Below are positions 44,801 through 54,170 of a stretch of 64,000 bases of DNA, piece after piece (positions within the stretch are counted from its first letter, which is position 1; each line of letters starts with the position of its first letter). The notes beneath the pieces are model-generated. The model made no database searches, was not told the origin of the DNA, and worked only from the letters and a program-made list of their open reading frames with translations. This DNA is from Nematostella vectensis. Taxonomy: Eukaryota; Cnidaria; Anthozoa; Actiniaria; Edwardsiidae. The position numbers were made by a program, and so were the translations under genes. The DNA is taken from NCBI RefSeq assembly GCF_932526225.1, contig NC_064045.1:9666022-9730021 (forward strand), given 5' to 3'.

Positions 44801-47800
44801 AGTCCCACATGAGTTAGTAAGAGTGCCTCTCACAGTAAGAGCACATTTGTAGTCCCACATGAGTTAGTAAGAGTGCCTCTCACAGTAAGAGCACATTTGT
44901 AGTCCCACATGAGTTAGTAAGAGTGCCTCTCACGCTTAGCTTCTGCACCACATGGATTAGCCTGAGTACAAGTTCTCTTGTGCTGATCAAGACACCACTT
45001 TCCTTGCTAGTGATTTCATTGGCTAGATTTGATAGTTTGACACATGTTATTTGTTTCAGCCACCCGTCCGTTATTGAGACAGATTGAGAATCTGCAGAGC
45101 ACGCATAGTAACCAGGCGTCTTCGTGGGAGAAGGTGGAGCGTAACCTGACAGAGCGACTAAGTGAGTAAAACCTTGCTAATCCGACCACATGTAGAATTA
45201 CACTAGCTTGGGAGCGTAACTCTACAGAGCGACTGAGTAAGTAAAACCTTGCTAGTCCGACCACATGACTAAAGAACTACACTGGCTTGGGAGTGTAACC
45301 TTACAGAGCGACTGAGTAAGTAAAACCTTGCTAATCCGAACTACACTAGCTTTGAAGTGTAACCTGACAGAGCGACTGAGTTAGTAGAACCTTACTAGTC
45401 CGACCGCATGTCTAAAGAACTAACATCATAACAGAGCGACTGAGTGAGTAAAACCTTGGGTTTAACCTTTGGGTTTTCTCAGTTGGAGATTTGTGAATTT
45501 TTGCTATTCGATTGCTGTATTTCTATTGACGTCTATCATGCCATTACAATAACACAATAACATGTCGATTTTTATCTTCAGATGAGTTTCAATCTCAGCT
45601 CCTGGAAGCCCAAGAAAAAGAGCGACTAGCGTCTCAGAGTGCCTTGCAAGCTCAGAATAGGCTCTCGAGTGTTGAGTCCCAAGTGAGGTCATATCGAACT
45701 GACAGGTCGCGTCTCGAGGCGGAGCTTGAGCTTGAGAGGTCCAAGATTCGATCGTTGGAGGATACCCTGAGTAGGGAGCAAGCAAGGGCGGAGGCGTCTT
45801 TGACTAAGATCAAGAAGCTTTTGGAGGAAGCTAACCAGGATAAGGTGCGAGCGAGTTGAAGCTACCTCTTAGTCGACCTCATTCTACAATTTTTGTGTCG
45901 TTTTGCGATGTAAGCTACCACAGAGTGTAAATATGGAGCCGTATTGGACTTTCCAGTGGCGCACGTTTTATGTTAGGTAGTGATTTTTTTACTTACATTG
46001 CTTTCCTTGGATATCTTGCTTGGCACGTACAGTATTATGGGGTCCTTGTGTGACACGTGTCTTGCGTGACAACACGTGATGGTGTCTTGCGTGACACTTG
46101 TGGCATGTGATGGTTTCTTGTATGACACGTGATGGTGTCTTGTGTGACACGTGACGGGGTCTTATGTGACACGTGATTTGGTCGAATGTGACACCCGATG
46201 GTGACTTGTGTGATAGTGCTGAAAAACGCGACTAGTTCCAGTACCGCGCGGTTAAACCAGCCTTTTTGTTTTGAAATGGCGGCTTTTTACCGGCGAACTG
46301 TCACATTTTGGCGAATGCTAAGAAAACTAGATCAAACTTAAGGCTATTATTTTCTTTATGACTTCCCCATTATCAAACAAATCTGTCATCTTTTGTACAG
46401 TATGGTTTTAATGCTGTACAGTTAGTCAAATCAGCGACTGAAGTCAGCCTTTCGTACCTTTTCTCGAACGATTCAACACTACGATTGTGCTTGTTTTCGC
46501 CAGAGCACGCGCATGCGCATACGTTATTCAGCACTGTCAACCTGTGTAACATATGATGGTTTCTTGTGTGACACGTGTAACGGAGTCTTGCGTGACTTTC
46601 CAGGCGCATGCAGAGCAGCAGCTGGCTGTTGAGAAGAGTCGTATGGAGACTGAACGAACTAAACTGAAGGCGGCACTCGACGAGAAGGTACGTGAAATTG
46701 TCCTCCCCTCTGCAATAAACGGACTAAATATTTGTAGACAAGTATAAAACAAAAGCGTATTAGATAAAAAAGGCATTCTACATCAATCTGGTATGACATA
46801 AATCTATAAAGTCAAGCTTTTGTGTAGCCAAATCCGATAATACTTGGGAAGCACATTTCTGCTTGGGCTTAAAATTTTGAAACAAATAATAATTGCTTGT
46901 CGAAAATTGAGAATCGTTTTTTTTAACTTCTTAATAAGATGCAAAACGTCAGGTGACCAGCTAGCTAATGAAGGGTAGTACATAAAGGTAGATCGTTTGG
47001 TGTTTGGTCTTTCACTAAAACTCCTAAGCCATAGGTAAGTTTATGGAAGTGATGTTTAAATATGACTTTCTTCCCGTTCTAGGAAAAACGGCTATCCCGT
47101 CAGTCCAGTTTTGGCAGCTTCCCGCCACCTTCCCCTACTACTGCAACCGCTGACGATGGATCGCAGGTTCGTACGATATAAACCCTTATTTCAAATCATT
47201 TCTCTTGCAATATGGATTGAAACAACAACAATAATGTGGCTGACAGGGGCTCATATATGAGATGCTCTTTTCCCTATTGAGCCATGTCCGCTCGAATCAT
47301 CATAAATCAATAAGTATTGAAATGCCAGTGCAGAAAAACGCAAGACTAGTTCCAGTACCGCGCGGTTAAACGAGACTTTTTGTTTTGAAATGGCGGCTTT
47401 TTACCGGCCAACTGTCACATTTTGGAAAATGCCAAGTAAACTAGCGCAAAGCAATGGCTATAATTTTACTCATGACTTTCTCATTATCAAACAAATCTGT
47501 CATCATTTGTACAGTATGGTTTTAATGCTGTACAGTTAGTAAAAACAGCGACTGAAGACAACCTTATCTACCTTTACTCGAACGATTCAACACTACGATT
47601 GTGTTTGTTTTCGCCAGAGCACGCGCATGCGCATACGTTATCCAGTACTGTCTCTTGCAATAGATATAGAGTCATTAGTAGGTGTACGCCTAATTAAAAA
47701 AGGTTGTCAGCGCAAACGGCGAATGGCAATTGCCAAATGGCAGTTCTACAACCAAAATGTGCTAATGGGTAGTAATTATTTGTAAGAATAAAGGTGGTAA

Positions 47801-49411
47801 ATAAACTCAAGCGATGTCAAAACCATATATTATACTGTACATTTAATAGATAGTCGAAAGTTTTACTTGTATTTTTCTGAATTTGGAACAAATATTTTGG
47901 GATCCATAATTCTTTCGTTTAGAACTGCCATTTGTCAATCGCCATTTGCCATTTCCACTTAAACGTTTTTTTTATAAAAAAAAAAATAGGTGTACATTCA
48001 GACAAATGCGCAGTCGGTTGACTGAATTGACCATTGAATATAGTACAAGAGGCCTGAGTGACTGCGGTCATACATATTACTGACAGCTTCTATACTTACA
48101 GGAGAATGCAGACTCGACATCCCAACGAGGGCACGCGCGCATGAGCATCACGGGAAGCAGCGTGGTGGATGGTCTTGCGCGTGGCATAATGGGCGGCGCC
48201 ACTGCTCCCATTGTTGAGCGATTGCAGGCTCAGGTCAGAGCAAAAGAAGGCGAGATCGACCTTTTGCAGGTGAACTAGAAATGACCATTTGTATGGCACA
48301 CGTATCAAGAGGATGTTAGAAGCTTGTCGCGAGCGTGTCGTTTCATGGCCATGTTAGGACCGTGTCGCATGTCCGTATTATATTTCCTTCCCCTTTTCTC
48401 ATTTACACGCGTGGACTGTTTTCGACTGTCTTTTTGCTCGTGTTGACCGAATGTATATTGTGACCATCTTGTGTGTTGTGACATTGTCAGGTTCGTGCAA
48501 TGCTCGTTACATTTCTTGTTTTGTCCGTGTCGTGTTTGTTTCTGTCAGTTTCTGTCCGTACCATGAACAACCTCGTTCCTGGGTCTTCTGGGTAATTTTC
48601 AATATGGCGTCTGGCTGACGTCAGCCATGAATGTTTTGTTCGTGTCGTGTGTTGTTGTTTGTTGTGTAGCAGTCGGTGATATTCATGCGTGACAGGTATT
48701 GCTATTACGTTAACAGGAAGACTTAGTGGCCCTCGAGAAGTCACGCGATTCCGTAACGGAGGAGTTGGCGCGCGTGACAGACAAAATGGAGAGACTGGAA
48801 GCGGACCAGGAGGAGCTCATTTCACTACGGGCTCAATACAAGGTCAGTAAAAATACTTTTATTGGGAAGTTATAATGAAATCAGGCGCACCGATATTTTT
48901 ATTGTCCGTCGCAGCAATGGACATATTGCTGCTATGATGGTGGCGATGAGAGGTTGGCGTATGGTGATTGAGTTAATGATGCTGCTGCTGACGATGATGA
49001 TGATGATGATGATTATGATGATGATGGGCATCGTGATGAAGTTTGAGTTGACGATGATAATGTTGATGAGAATGATGCTGATCGTGATGAGGATAACTAT
49101 GGTGATGATGACGATGACGATGATGATGATGATGATCATGATGAAAGCTGTAAAGATGAATGACATATGTTTTTGTTTTCTCAGGAGCTAGAGCAGCGCT
49201 ATAATGCAGTTCTACAAATGTACGGAGAGAAAGAGGAGGAAGCTGAGGAGCTTAGAATGGACCTTCATGATGTCAAGGCCATGTACAAACAACAGGTAAT
49301 GACAGACAGACGGACAGACGACGGATGGACGACAGACTCATCTTTCTCAGCTGAACATTAAACCTTCCTTGCATTTGTTTATAGCTCGAACAACTCTTCG
49401 CATCAAGATGA
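32892..49411 (+). CDS. TMF1: TATA element modulatory factor 1 (TMF/ARA160), Golgi golgin, complete 21-exon gene
   Basis: Coiled-coil tether of the Golgi that binds Rab6; also reported as a nuclear co-regulator. Coding exons: 32892-33030, 33537-35326, 35988-36091, 36698-36815, 37009-37064, 37374-37450, 38492-38588, 38902-38987, 40632-40693, 41271-41335, 42894-42945, 43834-44031, 44538-44592, 45060-45161, 45582-45844, 46604-46687, 47083-47166, 48102-48269, 48717-48842, 49185-49295, 49385-49411; phases all agree, 1287 aa (human 1093). N-terminal MSWF..SSFAKSALEEAQKSIDKVL matches the family start. Large exon 2 is low-complexity Ser/Thr/Lys, with VTK repeats at about 110-205. The central coiled coil includes LLSEKDEQIAEL and IIKKLRAKEKEN; TRPLLRQIENLQ is strongly conserved. 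The C-terminal Rab6-binding TMF domain (about 1160-1287) has QRYNAVLQMYGEKEEEAEELRMDL-type sequence. The last exon encodes only LEQLFASR. Intron 1 appears to use a GC donor. Confidence 0.95.
33725..34000 (+). repeat. In-frame VTK peptide repeat within TMF1 exon 2
   Basis: Degenerate tandem units of about 24-30 bp encode SVTKG/TTSVTKE-like peptides about ten times in succession. The copies are diverged, show substitutions (IT, FTK, LNK) and keep the reading frame. The region lies in the poorly conserved, probably disordered N-terminal part of TMF1. Confidence 0.7.
36178..36400. repeat. About 68-bp tandem repeat in TMF1 intron 3
   Basis: Three to four copies with landmarks ACACCCAACAAAAGTTGGCA, AAGTAGAACGAAAGTC and AAAATAAAACTCGATACAAA. 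It begins about 90 bp downstream of exon 35988-36091, and I see no exon sequence inside the unit. Confidence 0.8.
37540..37815. mobile_element. Dispersed MITE, copy in TMF1 intron 6
   Basis: Shares AATGGCAGCTCTACGAACGAAA, ATTTGTTCCAAATTCAGAAA, TACAAGTAAA and GTAGAACTGCCATTTGGCAA with 47692-47990 in the opposite orientation. Its own ends are inverted versions of an AATGGCNATTGNCAAATGGC motif. Confidence 0.6.
38938..39610 (+). repeat. 69-bp minisatellite seeded on TMF1 exon 8 and its 5' splice site
   Basis: About ten copies at exactly 69-bp spacing (exon-end equivalents at 38987, 39056, 39125 and every 69 bases after). Each unit repeats about the last 50 bases of exon 38902-38987 (GACAGAAGTTCTGACGTCAC..CACTGCAAGCAAGAAG) plus GTGAGTGCTGATTGG of the intron. 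Most copies keep a consensus donor AAG|GTGAGT; the last two are degraded. The minus-strand open frame of 23-residue repeats is an artefact of the period being divisible by three. Confidence 0.93.
39931..40560. repeat. 47-bp minisatellite in TMF1 intron 8
   Basis: About 13 copies of a unit with CTCTGGTTTGGTAAACCTCA and TAGTGCTGAACAACCAAGAG. A degenerate outlying copy at about 39745-39800 is separated from the array by a dispersed repeat (39826-39915, with a C-run), so the element probably landed within or beside the array. TTTGGTAAACC could act as a donor-like sequence but does not abut an exon. Confidence 0.9.
41518..42719. mobile_element. 1.2-kb DNA transposon with 8-bp TSD and arrayed subterminal repeats
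   Basis: Terminal inverted repeats GGATCAGTTCACCG..GCCATCGTGAACGAT on the left and its inverse on the right. Flanked by identical CAGTAAAC (41510-41517 and 42720-42727). Just inside each end lie arrays of an 18-20-bp motif: TTTAAAATCCTTCACGA (about 7 copies, left) and the inverse TCGTGAAGGATTTTCAAAA (about 13 copies, right, 42403-42690). No transposase. The 8-bp duplication suggests a hAT- or P-like mobiliser. Lies in TMF1 intron 10. Confidence 0.8.
43694..43745 (+). pseudogene. Ghost copy of the 5' end of TMF1 exon 12
   Basis: TATCTAGGAGGGAGC..AAGGCTCCAGACGAAACC..AAAGAAAAGCTA parallels the acceptor and first 35 bases of exon 12 at 43828-43870 (TATCTAGGAGGCAGT..AAGCGCGGAGATGAAAGCC..AAAGAAAACTTA). 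Spacing is about 125 bp. Intron bases before both copies (ACTACTTTGGT) are also shared, so this looks like an old tandem duplication of a 3' splice site plus exon start. Confidence 0.5.
44037..44350. repeat. GTTGATG/TTTGTCGATGAAG simple-sequence array
   Basis: Degenerate repeats of GTTGTT, GATG and a longer TTGTTTGTCGATGAAG unit starting a few bases after the donor of exon 12 (44031/44032). Non-coding. Confidence 0.75.
44580..44935 (+). repeat. 46/50-bp minisatellite starting at TMF1 exon 13 donor
   Basis: Donor-like GTAAGAGCACAT recurs at 44593 (the true donor), 44639, 44685, then about every 50 bases to 44885. The bases before it (GCGTCTCT..CG) copy the last ten bases of exon 44538-44592 (GCGTCTCTAATG). 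The remainder of the unit is intron (CTGTAGTCCCACATGAGTTA). The unit grew from 46 to 50 bp by a 4-base insertion. Confidence 0.88.
45133..45465 (+). repeat. About 75-bp minisatellite seeded on TMF1 exon 14 end and donor
   Basis: Five diverging copies of GGAGCGTAACCTGACAGAGC..GACT followed by A/GAGT(G/A)AGTAAAACCTTGCTA and ..CCGACCACATG. The first copy is the authentic end of exon 45060-45161 (residues ERNLTERL) with its GTGAGTAAAA donor. Later copies read GAGTAAGTAAAA and remain donor-like. Confidence 0.85.
46030..46600. repeat. About 22-bp GTGACACGTGATGG repeat next to TMF1 exon 16 acceptor, split by a MITE
   Basis: Copies of TCTTGTGTGACACGTGATGG occupy about 46030-46213 and resume at about 46553-46600, ending in the acceptor of exon 46604 (CTTGCGTGACTTTCCAG). 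The MITE at 46214-46536 interrupts the array, so the array predates the insertion. Confidence 0.75.
46214..46536. mobile_element. CAGTGCTGAA-ended MITE, copy A
   Basis: 323 bp beginning TAGTGCTGAAAAACG and ending CGTTATTCAGCACTG. The interior (AGTTCCAGTACCGCGCGGTT, GAAATGGCGGCTTTTTACCG, CACGCGCATGCGCATACG) is nearly identical to the copy at 47326-47650. The ends are hAT-like (CAGTG), inferred only. No ORF. Confidence 0.75.
47326..47650. mobile_element. CAGTGCTGAA-ended MITE, copy B
   Basis: Second copy, 325 bp, in the same orientation, in TMF1 intron 17. It begins CAGTGCAGAAAAACGC and ends TTATCCAGTACTG. Substitutions relative to copy A are scattered. No clear target-site duplication. Confidence 0.75.
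47692..47990. mobile_element. Dispersed MITE, inverted relative to 37540-37815
   Basis: Begins AAAAAAGGTTGTCAGCGCAA, AATGGCAATTGCCAAATGGC and ends with ATTTGCCATTTCCACTTAAACG. The shared central blocks are the reverse complement of the intron-6 copy. Both lie in TMF1 introns about 10 kb apart, so a pre-mRNA could pair them. Confidence 0.6.
48985..49150. repeat. GAT-rich microsatellite
   Basis: Interrupted GATGAT/GATGATG triplet runs in the intron just upstream of TMF1 exon 20. The Met/Ile-rich frames here are artefacts. Confidence 0.9.
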
Positions 49412-50823
49412 CAAAGTACAAGTGAAGCATATATTATAATGAAATCGCAAAACGCTATTTGGACGTGTTGAAATGTAAGCACCTCTATTTCCCTGCACCT
49501 CGAACGTGGCTTTCGAGTGTTGCTCGCTCCTTCCTTCAAGGGAGTCCCTTACCTTCGCGATTTGGACCTGTCAATCTCAACTATACCACATTCCATGCGT
49601 TCTTATTCCCCTACCAATAATCCCGCGCGCATCAACTTCACATTGCTAAGAAAAACAAAAAAAACATAAGTAAAATGGAACGTTTTTTTTTTTTTTTTTT
49701 TTGGGGGGGGGGGGGGGAGTTTGTAAAATTAGTCCCTTTGGTGTAAAATGAAAGAAATCCTGGTTGTAAAGTAGATAGGAAAGAAAATGGAATAAAAATT
49801 GGAGATATATTAAATGTGCCTTTATCTTGTTCACGAAAACGCGAACGTACTGAATAGTAATACCGGTTGCTAGCCTTCACTGAATTATTTTTTTTCTTGA
49901 GGTTTTCGAATATGATGACCGCAATAAAAGGATATAACTGCAAACTCTAGAGTGAAATTTAGATGAATTGCAACAAAATGAAGGCCGTAGATAAATCAAG
50001 CGAACAGCATGCTACGAAGATTTTAGAGGACGTCGAACGTCGAACGTTTCAAATGTTGATATGGTGATGTTGCTGGCTTATTAGCCTGCGTAGCGGCGTT
50101 TGTTTCATGGGTTTTATTGTTTGTTCGTGGCGTTTTTTTTCGTTGCGTTACGTTTTTTTTTTTTTGCGCCCGTCCCCCAATCCTAGTACCAGACTTCGCG
50201 CGACCTAAATTCCACAGCCCTAGTTTCGCGCTATATAAAAGGCAAACAAACCGCCGCTACGCAGGCTGTTGGCTTATCGACGCGACACAATCCCCGCGCA
50301 ACGCAAAAATGGCGAATGGTAGCTAGAAACAGTGCCTTGGACTTTTAAAGTTCCCAAAGAATTTAGGTCTGTGGGTTTTGCCTTGCAGCTTGCGCTGTAG
50401 CAAATTCTTTCATATTCTTTTGCATCCACCGTTTTTATGTCTACGTTCAAAGAACCTCGGGTTTTCAAAATCATGCGCCAGGATGAGGAGGGTTGCGCAG
50501 TCATAGGTATCATATGGGAAAAAACATATTATTTAGAGATTCCTTGAAAAGAAAATCCCCCACTTTTTGGCCTGCCACCCCTTGTGTACGCGTCTGCTTA
50601 TTCGTGTGCACGCGACCCAAGGGACGTGCGTGGAGACTTGGCGACCAGAGGAAGTGACCCCTGATGTTACTTTTTTTTTGTGAGCAAAAAACTGTCCATG
50701 ATAACAAGGTGTCCTTGACATTATTGCGGTTTTCAATGTTCCGAGAACTCTCGCCGACGATTGCCAACAGCTAAATTGCCTATTAGCTTGCATCATTCAA
50801 AGGGATTAGACTCACGTGATCGA
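49412..50823. other. TMF1 3' flank and spacer before the GPCR array
   Basis: Contains AATAAA hexamers near 49791 and 49922 that could end TMF1 transcripts, a T/G homopolymer block at 49686-49717, and one dispersed-repeat copy at 50508-50620. No gene seen. Confidence 0.4.
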
Positions 50824-51687
50824 CTAAGCCGATAGTTGTACAAATACAGGCCTGTCCCGTGAGCACTTGCACACCAACTTCTTCAAGGCCCTTTTGTGTT
50901 GCTTCACCCTGTACATGTATATGCGGATCGGATTCAGTATAGGATTTAGGATCCCTAGGGAGACTACTGTCAAAGAAACTTCAGCCTTTACTTGAATAAA
51001 TGTTTTTAAGATCAATATCACCATGACTGGAACCCAAACAATAATTGATATCTGTGTAACAAGAAGAAGTGTCTTTGCAAGATGGCGGTCTTTCTGAATG
51101 GATCTTTGCTGTCCAGATGCAATCTGATTGTTCTGTATTCTCATTTTTATAAAAATCACAAGGTGAGAGACAGTTATCACCAGCAGTACTGTCAAACCAA
51201 CAACACGCAAACAAACAAGAACTGTCCCAGACAACTCGACGGAAGCAAAAACTGCGCCTACTAACCAGGTGACAAAGCAGCAAGTAAAGTACAACCGTGG
51301 GCTACGTATACGGTAACGCAGAGGCCAAACAGTTGCGCACATGCGGTCTAGCGAGATGAGCGCTAACGACGCAAAGTGGATAATAGTTAGAAGAATATAA
51401 GTCCGCCACGTTGTTCTCCATAAGAGGTTGGACTGCACTGGTTTAAAATCCATTAGCTCTGTGCACAAAATAGGCGCCAAAACAGCTCCAAATAGAAAGT
51501 CTGTGATCGCAAGGTTTATGACGAAGTAAACGCTGTTCTTGCGAAGATGACGATTTATCAGGAAGGTCGTTAAAGCAAGTAGATTAAAAACAACTATGAA
51601 TGGTGAAGTAATAGCCACGAAAATTACTAAAAAATCTCTGAATGTCCCATCCAGTTCATTTGTTGGAGTCATCGCTATATTGTTCAC
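50824..51687 (-). CDS. Class A (rhodopsin-family) GPCR, array copy 1
   Basis: Single-exon seven-transmembrane receptor, 287 aa. TM1 has the conserved Asn (VFNLLALT), TM2 NLAITDFLFG with the sodium-site Asp, and TM3 ends SLDRMCATVWPL (DRM instead of DRY). TM4 is FVTWLVG and TM6 VWVPV. TM7 reads LNPILNPIRIYMY, where one extra codon turns NPxxY into NPxxxY. The second extracellular loop is very short and TM3 lacks the usual Cys, features shared with melanocortin/lipid-type receptors; the ligand is unknown. The basic C-tail reads KRALKKLVCKCSRDRP. Nearest relatives are copies 2 and 3 at 2.49-kb spacing. Confidence 0.9.
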   Translation of the reverse strand: MNNIAMTPTNELDGTFRDFLVIFVAITSPFIVVFNLLALTTFLINRHLRKNSVYFVINLAITDFLFGAVLAPILCTELMDFKPVQSNLLWRTTWRTYILLTIIHFASLALISLDRMCATVWPLRYRIRSPRLYFTCCFVTWLVGAVFASVELSGTVLVCLRVVGLTVLLVITVSHLVIFIKMRIQNNQIASGQQRSIQKDRHLAKTLLLVTQISIIVWVPVMVILILKTFIQVKAEVSLTVVSLGILNPILNPIRIYMYRVKQHKRALKKLVCKCSRDRPVFVQLSA

Positions 51688-53313
51688 CTTGGTTTAGTAG
51701 GCTTTTAACTGCTGAAATAGGCCTAACGGCTGGTCACGTGCACTTTATTACGCCAAATCAAAAATGAAAAAATAAACAGATAGCAAGACAGCTAACTAAG
51801 ACTCAGATTTTGATTGCTCTTTTTGCTTCTGGTTGTTCCGGCTTTGCCTGCGAATTTCAGTTTCATAAAACGTTGTCACAACTACAAACAGACATATTTC
51901 CTTTTAGGAATGTCATTTTGAAACCTTTCCGGCGGTGTCAATATTGTCCCTTTCATATTGAAAATGGCAAAGACTCGACCTAATTAATCCACTTTGAATC
52001 ACAATTTGCATTGAAATTTGAACCAATCTTTAAAATTTTTAATATCTCATGACTTAAAGACAGAGCTTTATTTAAAAATAAAGTACCCTTGCTTATTTTT
52101 TCCAGCTATTAGTAAAAAAAGGTTCACATAAAATGATATGGAAATATTCTAATTCTAATTCAGGGATCAACACGTATCAAAACAAGTATCACTCTGTTAC
52201 ACAGTCCTTAGCCAGGCGCGTGTGCAGAACGGGGCTTCGAGGGGTCCAGACCTCACCCTAAATGCTCATGTGTGGCAAGGTAATCTGACAAGATGAGTTC
52301 TACCCCAGTTGACATCTTCGGTGGTGTCAAGAAGAGTTTATATTTAAGTGTGCATTTGGATAGAAAAAGTTTCTTGATGGATCTAGTGACCTATTACCAT
52401 TACCAGAATGCCGTTTGAGCTTAACTGACCCGTGGTGTTCAGAATTAATACTCTAGACCCCATCCTGCGCTTTTTTCTCTAGTTGCGCCCCTGTTAGAGG
52501 ATTCTAACTGATCAGAAAGATCACAAACTTTAAATGGGTGATCCGCCAAATCAGTCAACTCTTCAGCGAAAAGTCAGTCCATGACCGTAGCCAGGATTTT
52601 GATTGGGGGGGGGGGGGGGTACCATTTAGTGGACAATTTTCTCTTAGGTAGTTCGCATTGGTACTCAATTTTCCTTCATTAGAGCGGACCATCCAATCGA
52701 GTGTGTGTGTGGGGGGTGGGGGGGTGTTCTTTCGAACCCCACTTGGCTTCGGGCCTGCTGTCTTACCAACCTCTGCTCATCAATTTTGCCTTGAAGCACA
52801 TGCGTAGTAGACGTTTCGATTGTGTTTCTTTGCATCCAGCGTTTTCGTGAATTGAATTTAAATACGATTGGAATACGGTGTCGAGTTGATGTGTACACAG
52901 AAAAACCTCCGTTATATGATCTGATACCTTTGCACGTGGTGCCATGTGCGAGACGCACCGACCAGAGCACGTGACCCCTGTTATTTGTAGCCTGTGTATC
53001 AAGCGATTTTATTTTTCAAAAATTGGAGAGGAAAAATAAAACTACGCCTGACTCAAATAGCCGCCCCTTTTTTCAGGCCGCTATCAATGACTCGCGTGGT
53101 AGCCAATCAAATACCCAAATCAAATTATAAACAGCATTTATGTAAAACAAAACTACATTGGTGTTATATGTAAGTTTGTTTACTTTATAGGGAACGTAGG
53201 AGGGCCTGATCCTCAGGTTGTACTCGATGCCATTTGGCAATTGCTATTTGTATTAACAACGTATTCTGGACAAGGTGTATACATGATAAATATCATTTGA
53301 GTCACGTGATCGG
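51688..53313. repeat. GPCR array spacer, unit 1
   Basis: Nearly identical to 54171-55804. Both hold the same landmarks: GAACGGGGCTTC, TTCTACCCCAGTTGACATCT, a G-run inside CCGTAGCCAGGATTTTGATT, a second G-run, and the CCGACCAGAGCACGTGACCC block. Differences are mostly G-run lengths and scattered substitutions. No gene recognised in either spacer. Confidence 0.9.
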
Positions 53314-54170
53314 CTAAGCTGGTTGTACAAATACAGGCCTGTCCCGTGAGCACTTGCACACCAACTTCTTCAAGGCCCTTTTGTATTCCTTCACCCTGTA
53401 TATGTAGATAATCGGATCCAGCAAAGGATTTAGGCCTCCTATGTAGCCTACTGTCAAATAAACTCCATCCTTTACCTGAATAAATGTTTTTAAGATCAAG
53501 ACCACCATGACTGGAACCCAAACAATAATTGATGTTAGTGTAACAAGAAGAAGTGTCTTTGCAAGATGGCGGTCTTTCTGAATGGATCTTTGCTGTCCAG
53601 ATGCAATCTGATTGTTCTGTATTCTCATTTTTATAAAAATCACAAGGTAAGAGACAGTTATCACCAGCAGTACTGTCAAACCAACAACACGCAAACAAAC
53701 AAGAACTGTCCCAGACAACTCGACGGAAGCAAAAACTGCGCCTACTAACCAGGTGACAAAGCAGCAAGTAAAGTACAACCGTGGGCTACGTATACGGTAA
53801 CGCAGAGGCCAAACAGTTGCGCACATGCGGTCTAGCGAGATGAGCGCTAATGACGCAAAGTGGATAATAGATAGTAGAAGAAAAATCCTCCCCCTTATTA
53901 TCCATAAGAGGTTGGAATGCACGGGTTAAAATCCATTAGCTCTGTGCACATAACAGGCGCCAAAACAGCTCCAAATAGAAAGTCTGTGATCGCAAGGTTG
54001 ATGACAAAGTAAACGCTGTTCTTGTGGAGATGACGATTTATCAGGAAGGTCGTTAAAGCAAGTAGATTAAAAACAAGTATGAATGGTGAAGTAATAGCCA
54101 CGAAAATTACTAAAAAATCTCTGAATGTCCCATCCAGTTCATTTGTTGGAATTATCGCTATATTGTTCAC
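53314..54170 (-). pseudogene. Class A GPCR, array copy 2: frameshifted chimera
   Basis: The frame runs from 54170 to a premature stop near 53898, and the rest of the receptor is open in another frame from 53922 to 53314. A one-base loss in a G run (GGG here against GGGG in copy 3) at about 53925, just after TM2 (CTELMDFNP), causes the break. Upstream of TM2 the sequence follows copy 1 (NNIA..PTNELDGTFRDFL); downstream it follows copy 3 (WIIRGRIFLLLS, VGYIGGLNPLLDPIIYIY). Probably non-functional unless the assembly dropped one base of the homopolymer. Confidence 0.85.

Noticed and set aside
48862-49191. Met/Ile/Val-rich ORFs on both strands
   Set aside because: GAT microsatellite artefact in a TMF1 intron.
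49295-49361. Alternative TMF1 C-terminus by reading through the last donor
   Set aside because: A good acceptor at 49384 followed by a short LEQLFASR-stop exon fits the family's C-terminus better than the read-through tail.
52665-53002. Small minus-strand ORFs in the GPCR spacers
   Set aside because: Present in both spacer copies as part of the duplication and containing dispersed repeat sequence; no domain, no independent evidence.
53566-53748. 60-codon plus-strand ORF repeated at 51082 and 56057
   Set aside because: Antisense shadow of the GPCR coding sequence, present in all three copies because the genes are duplicates.
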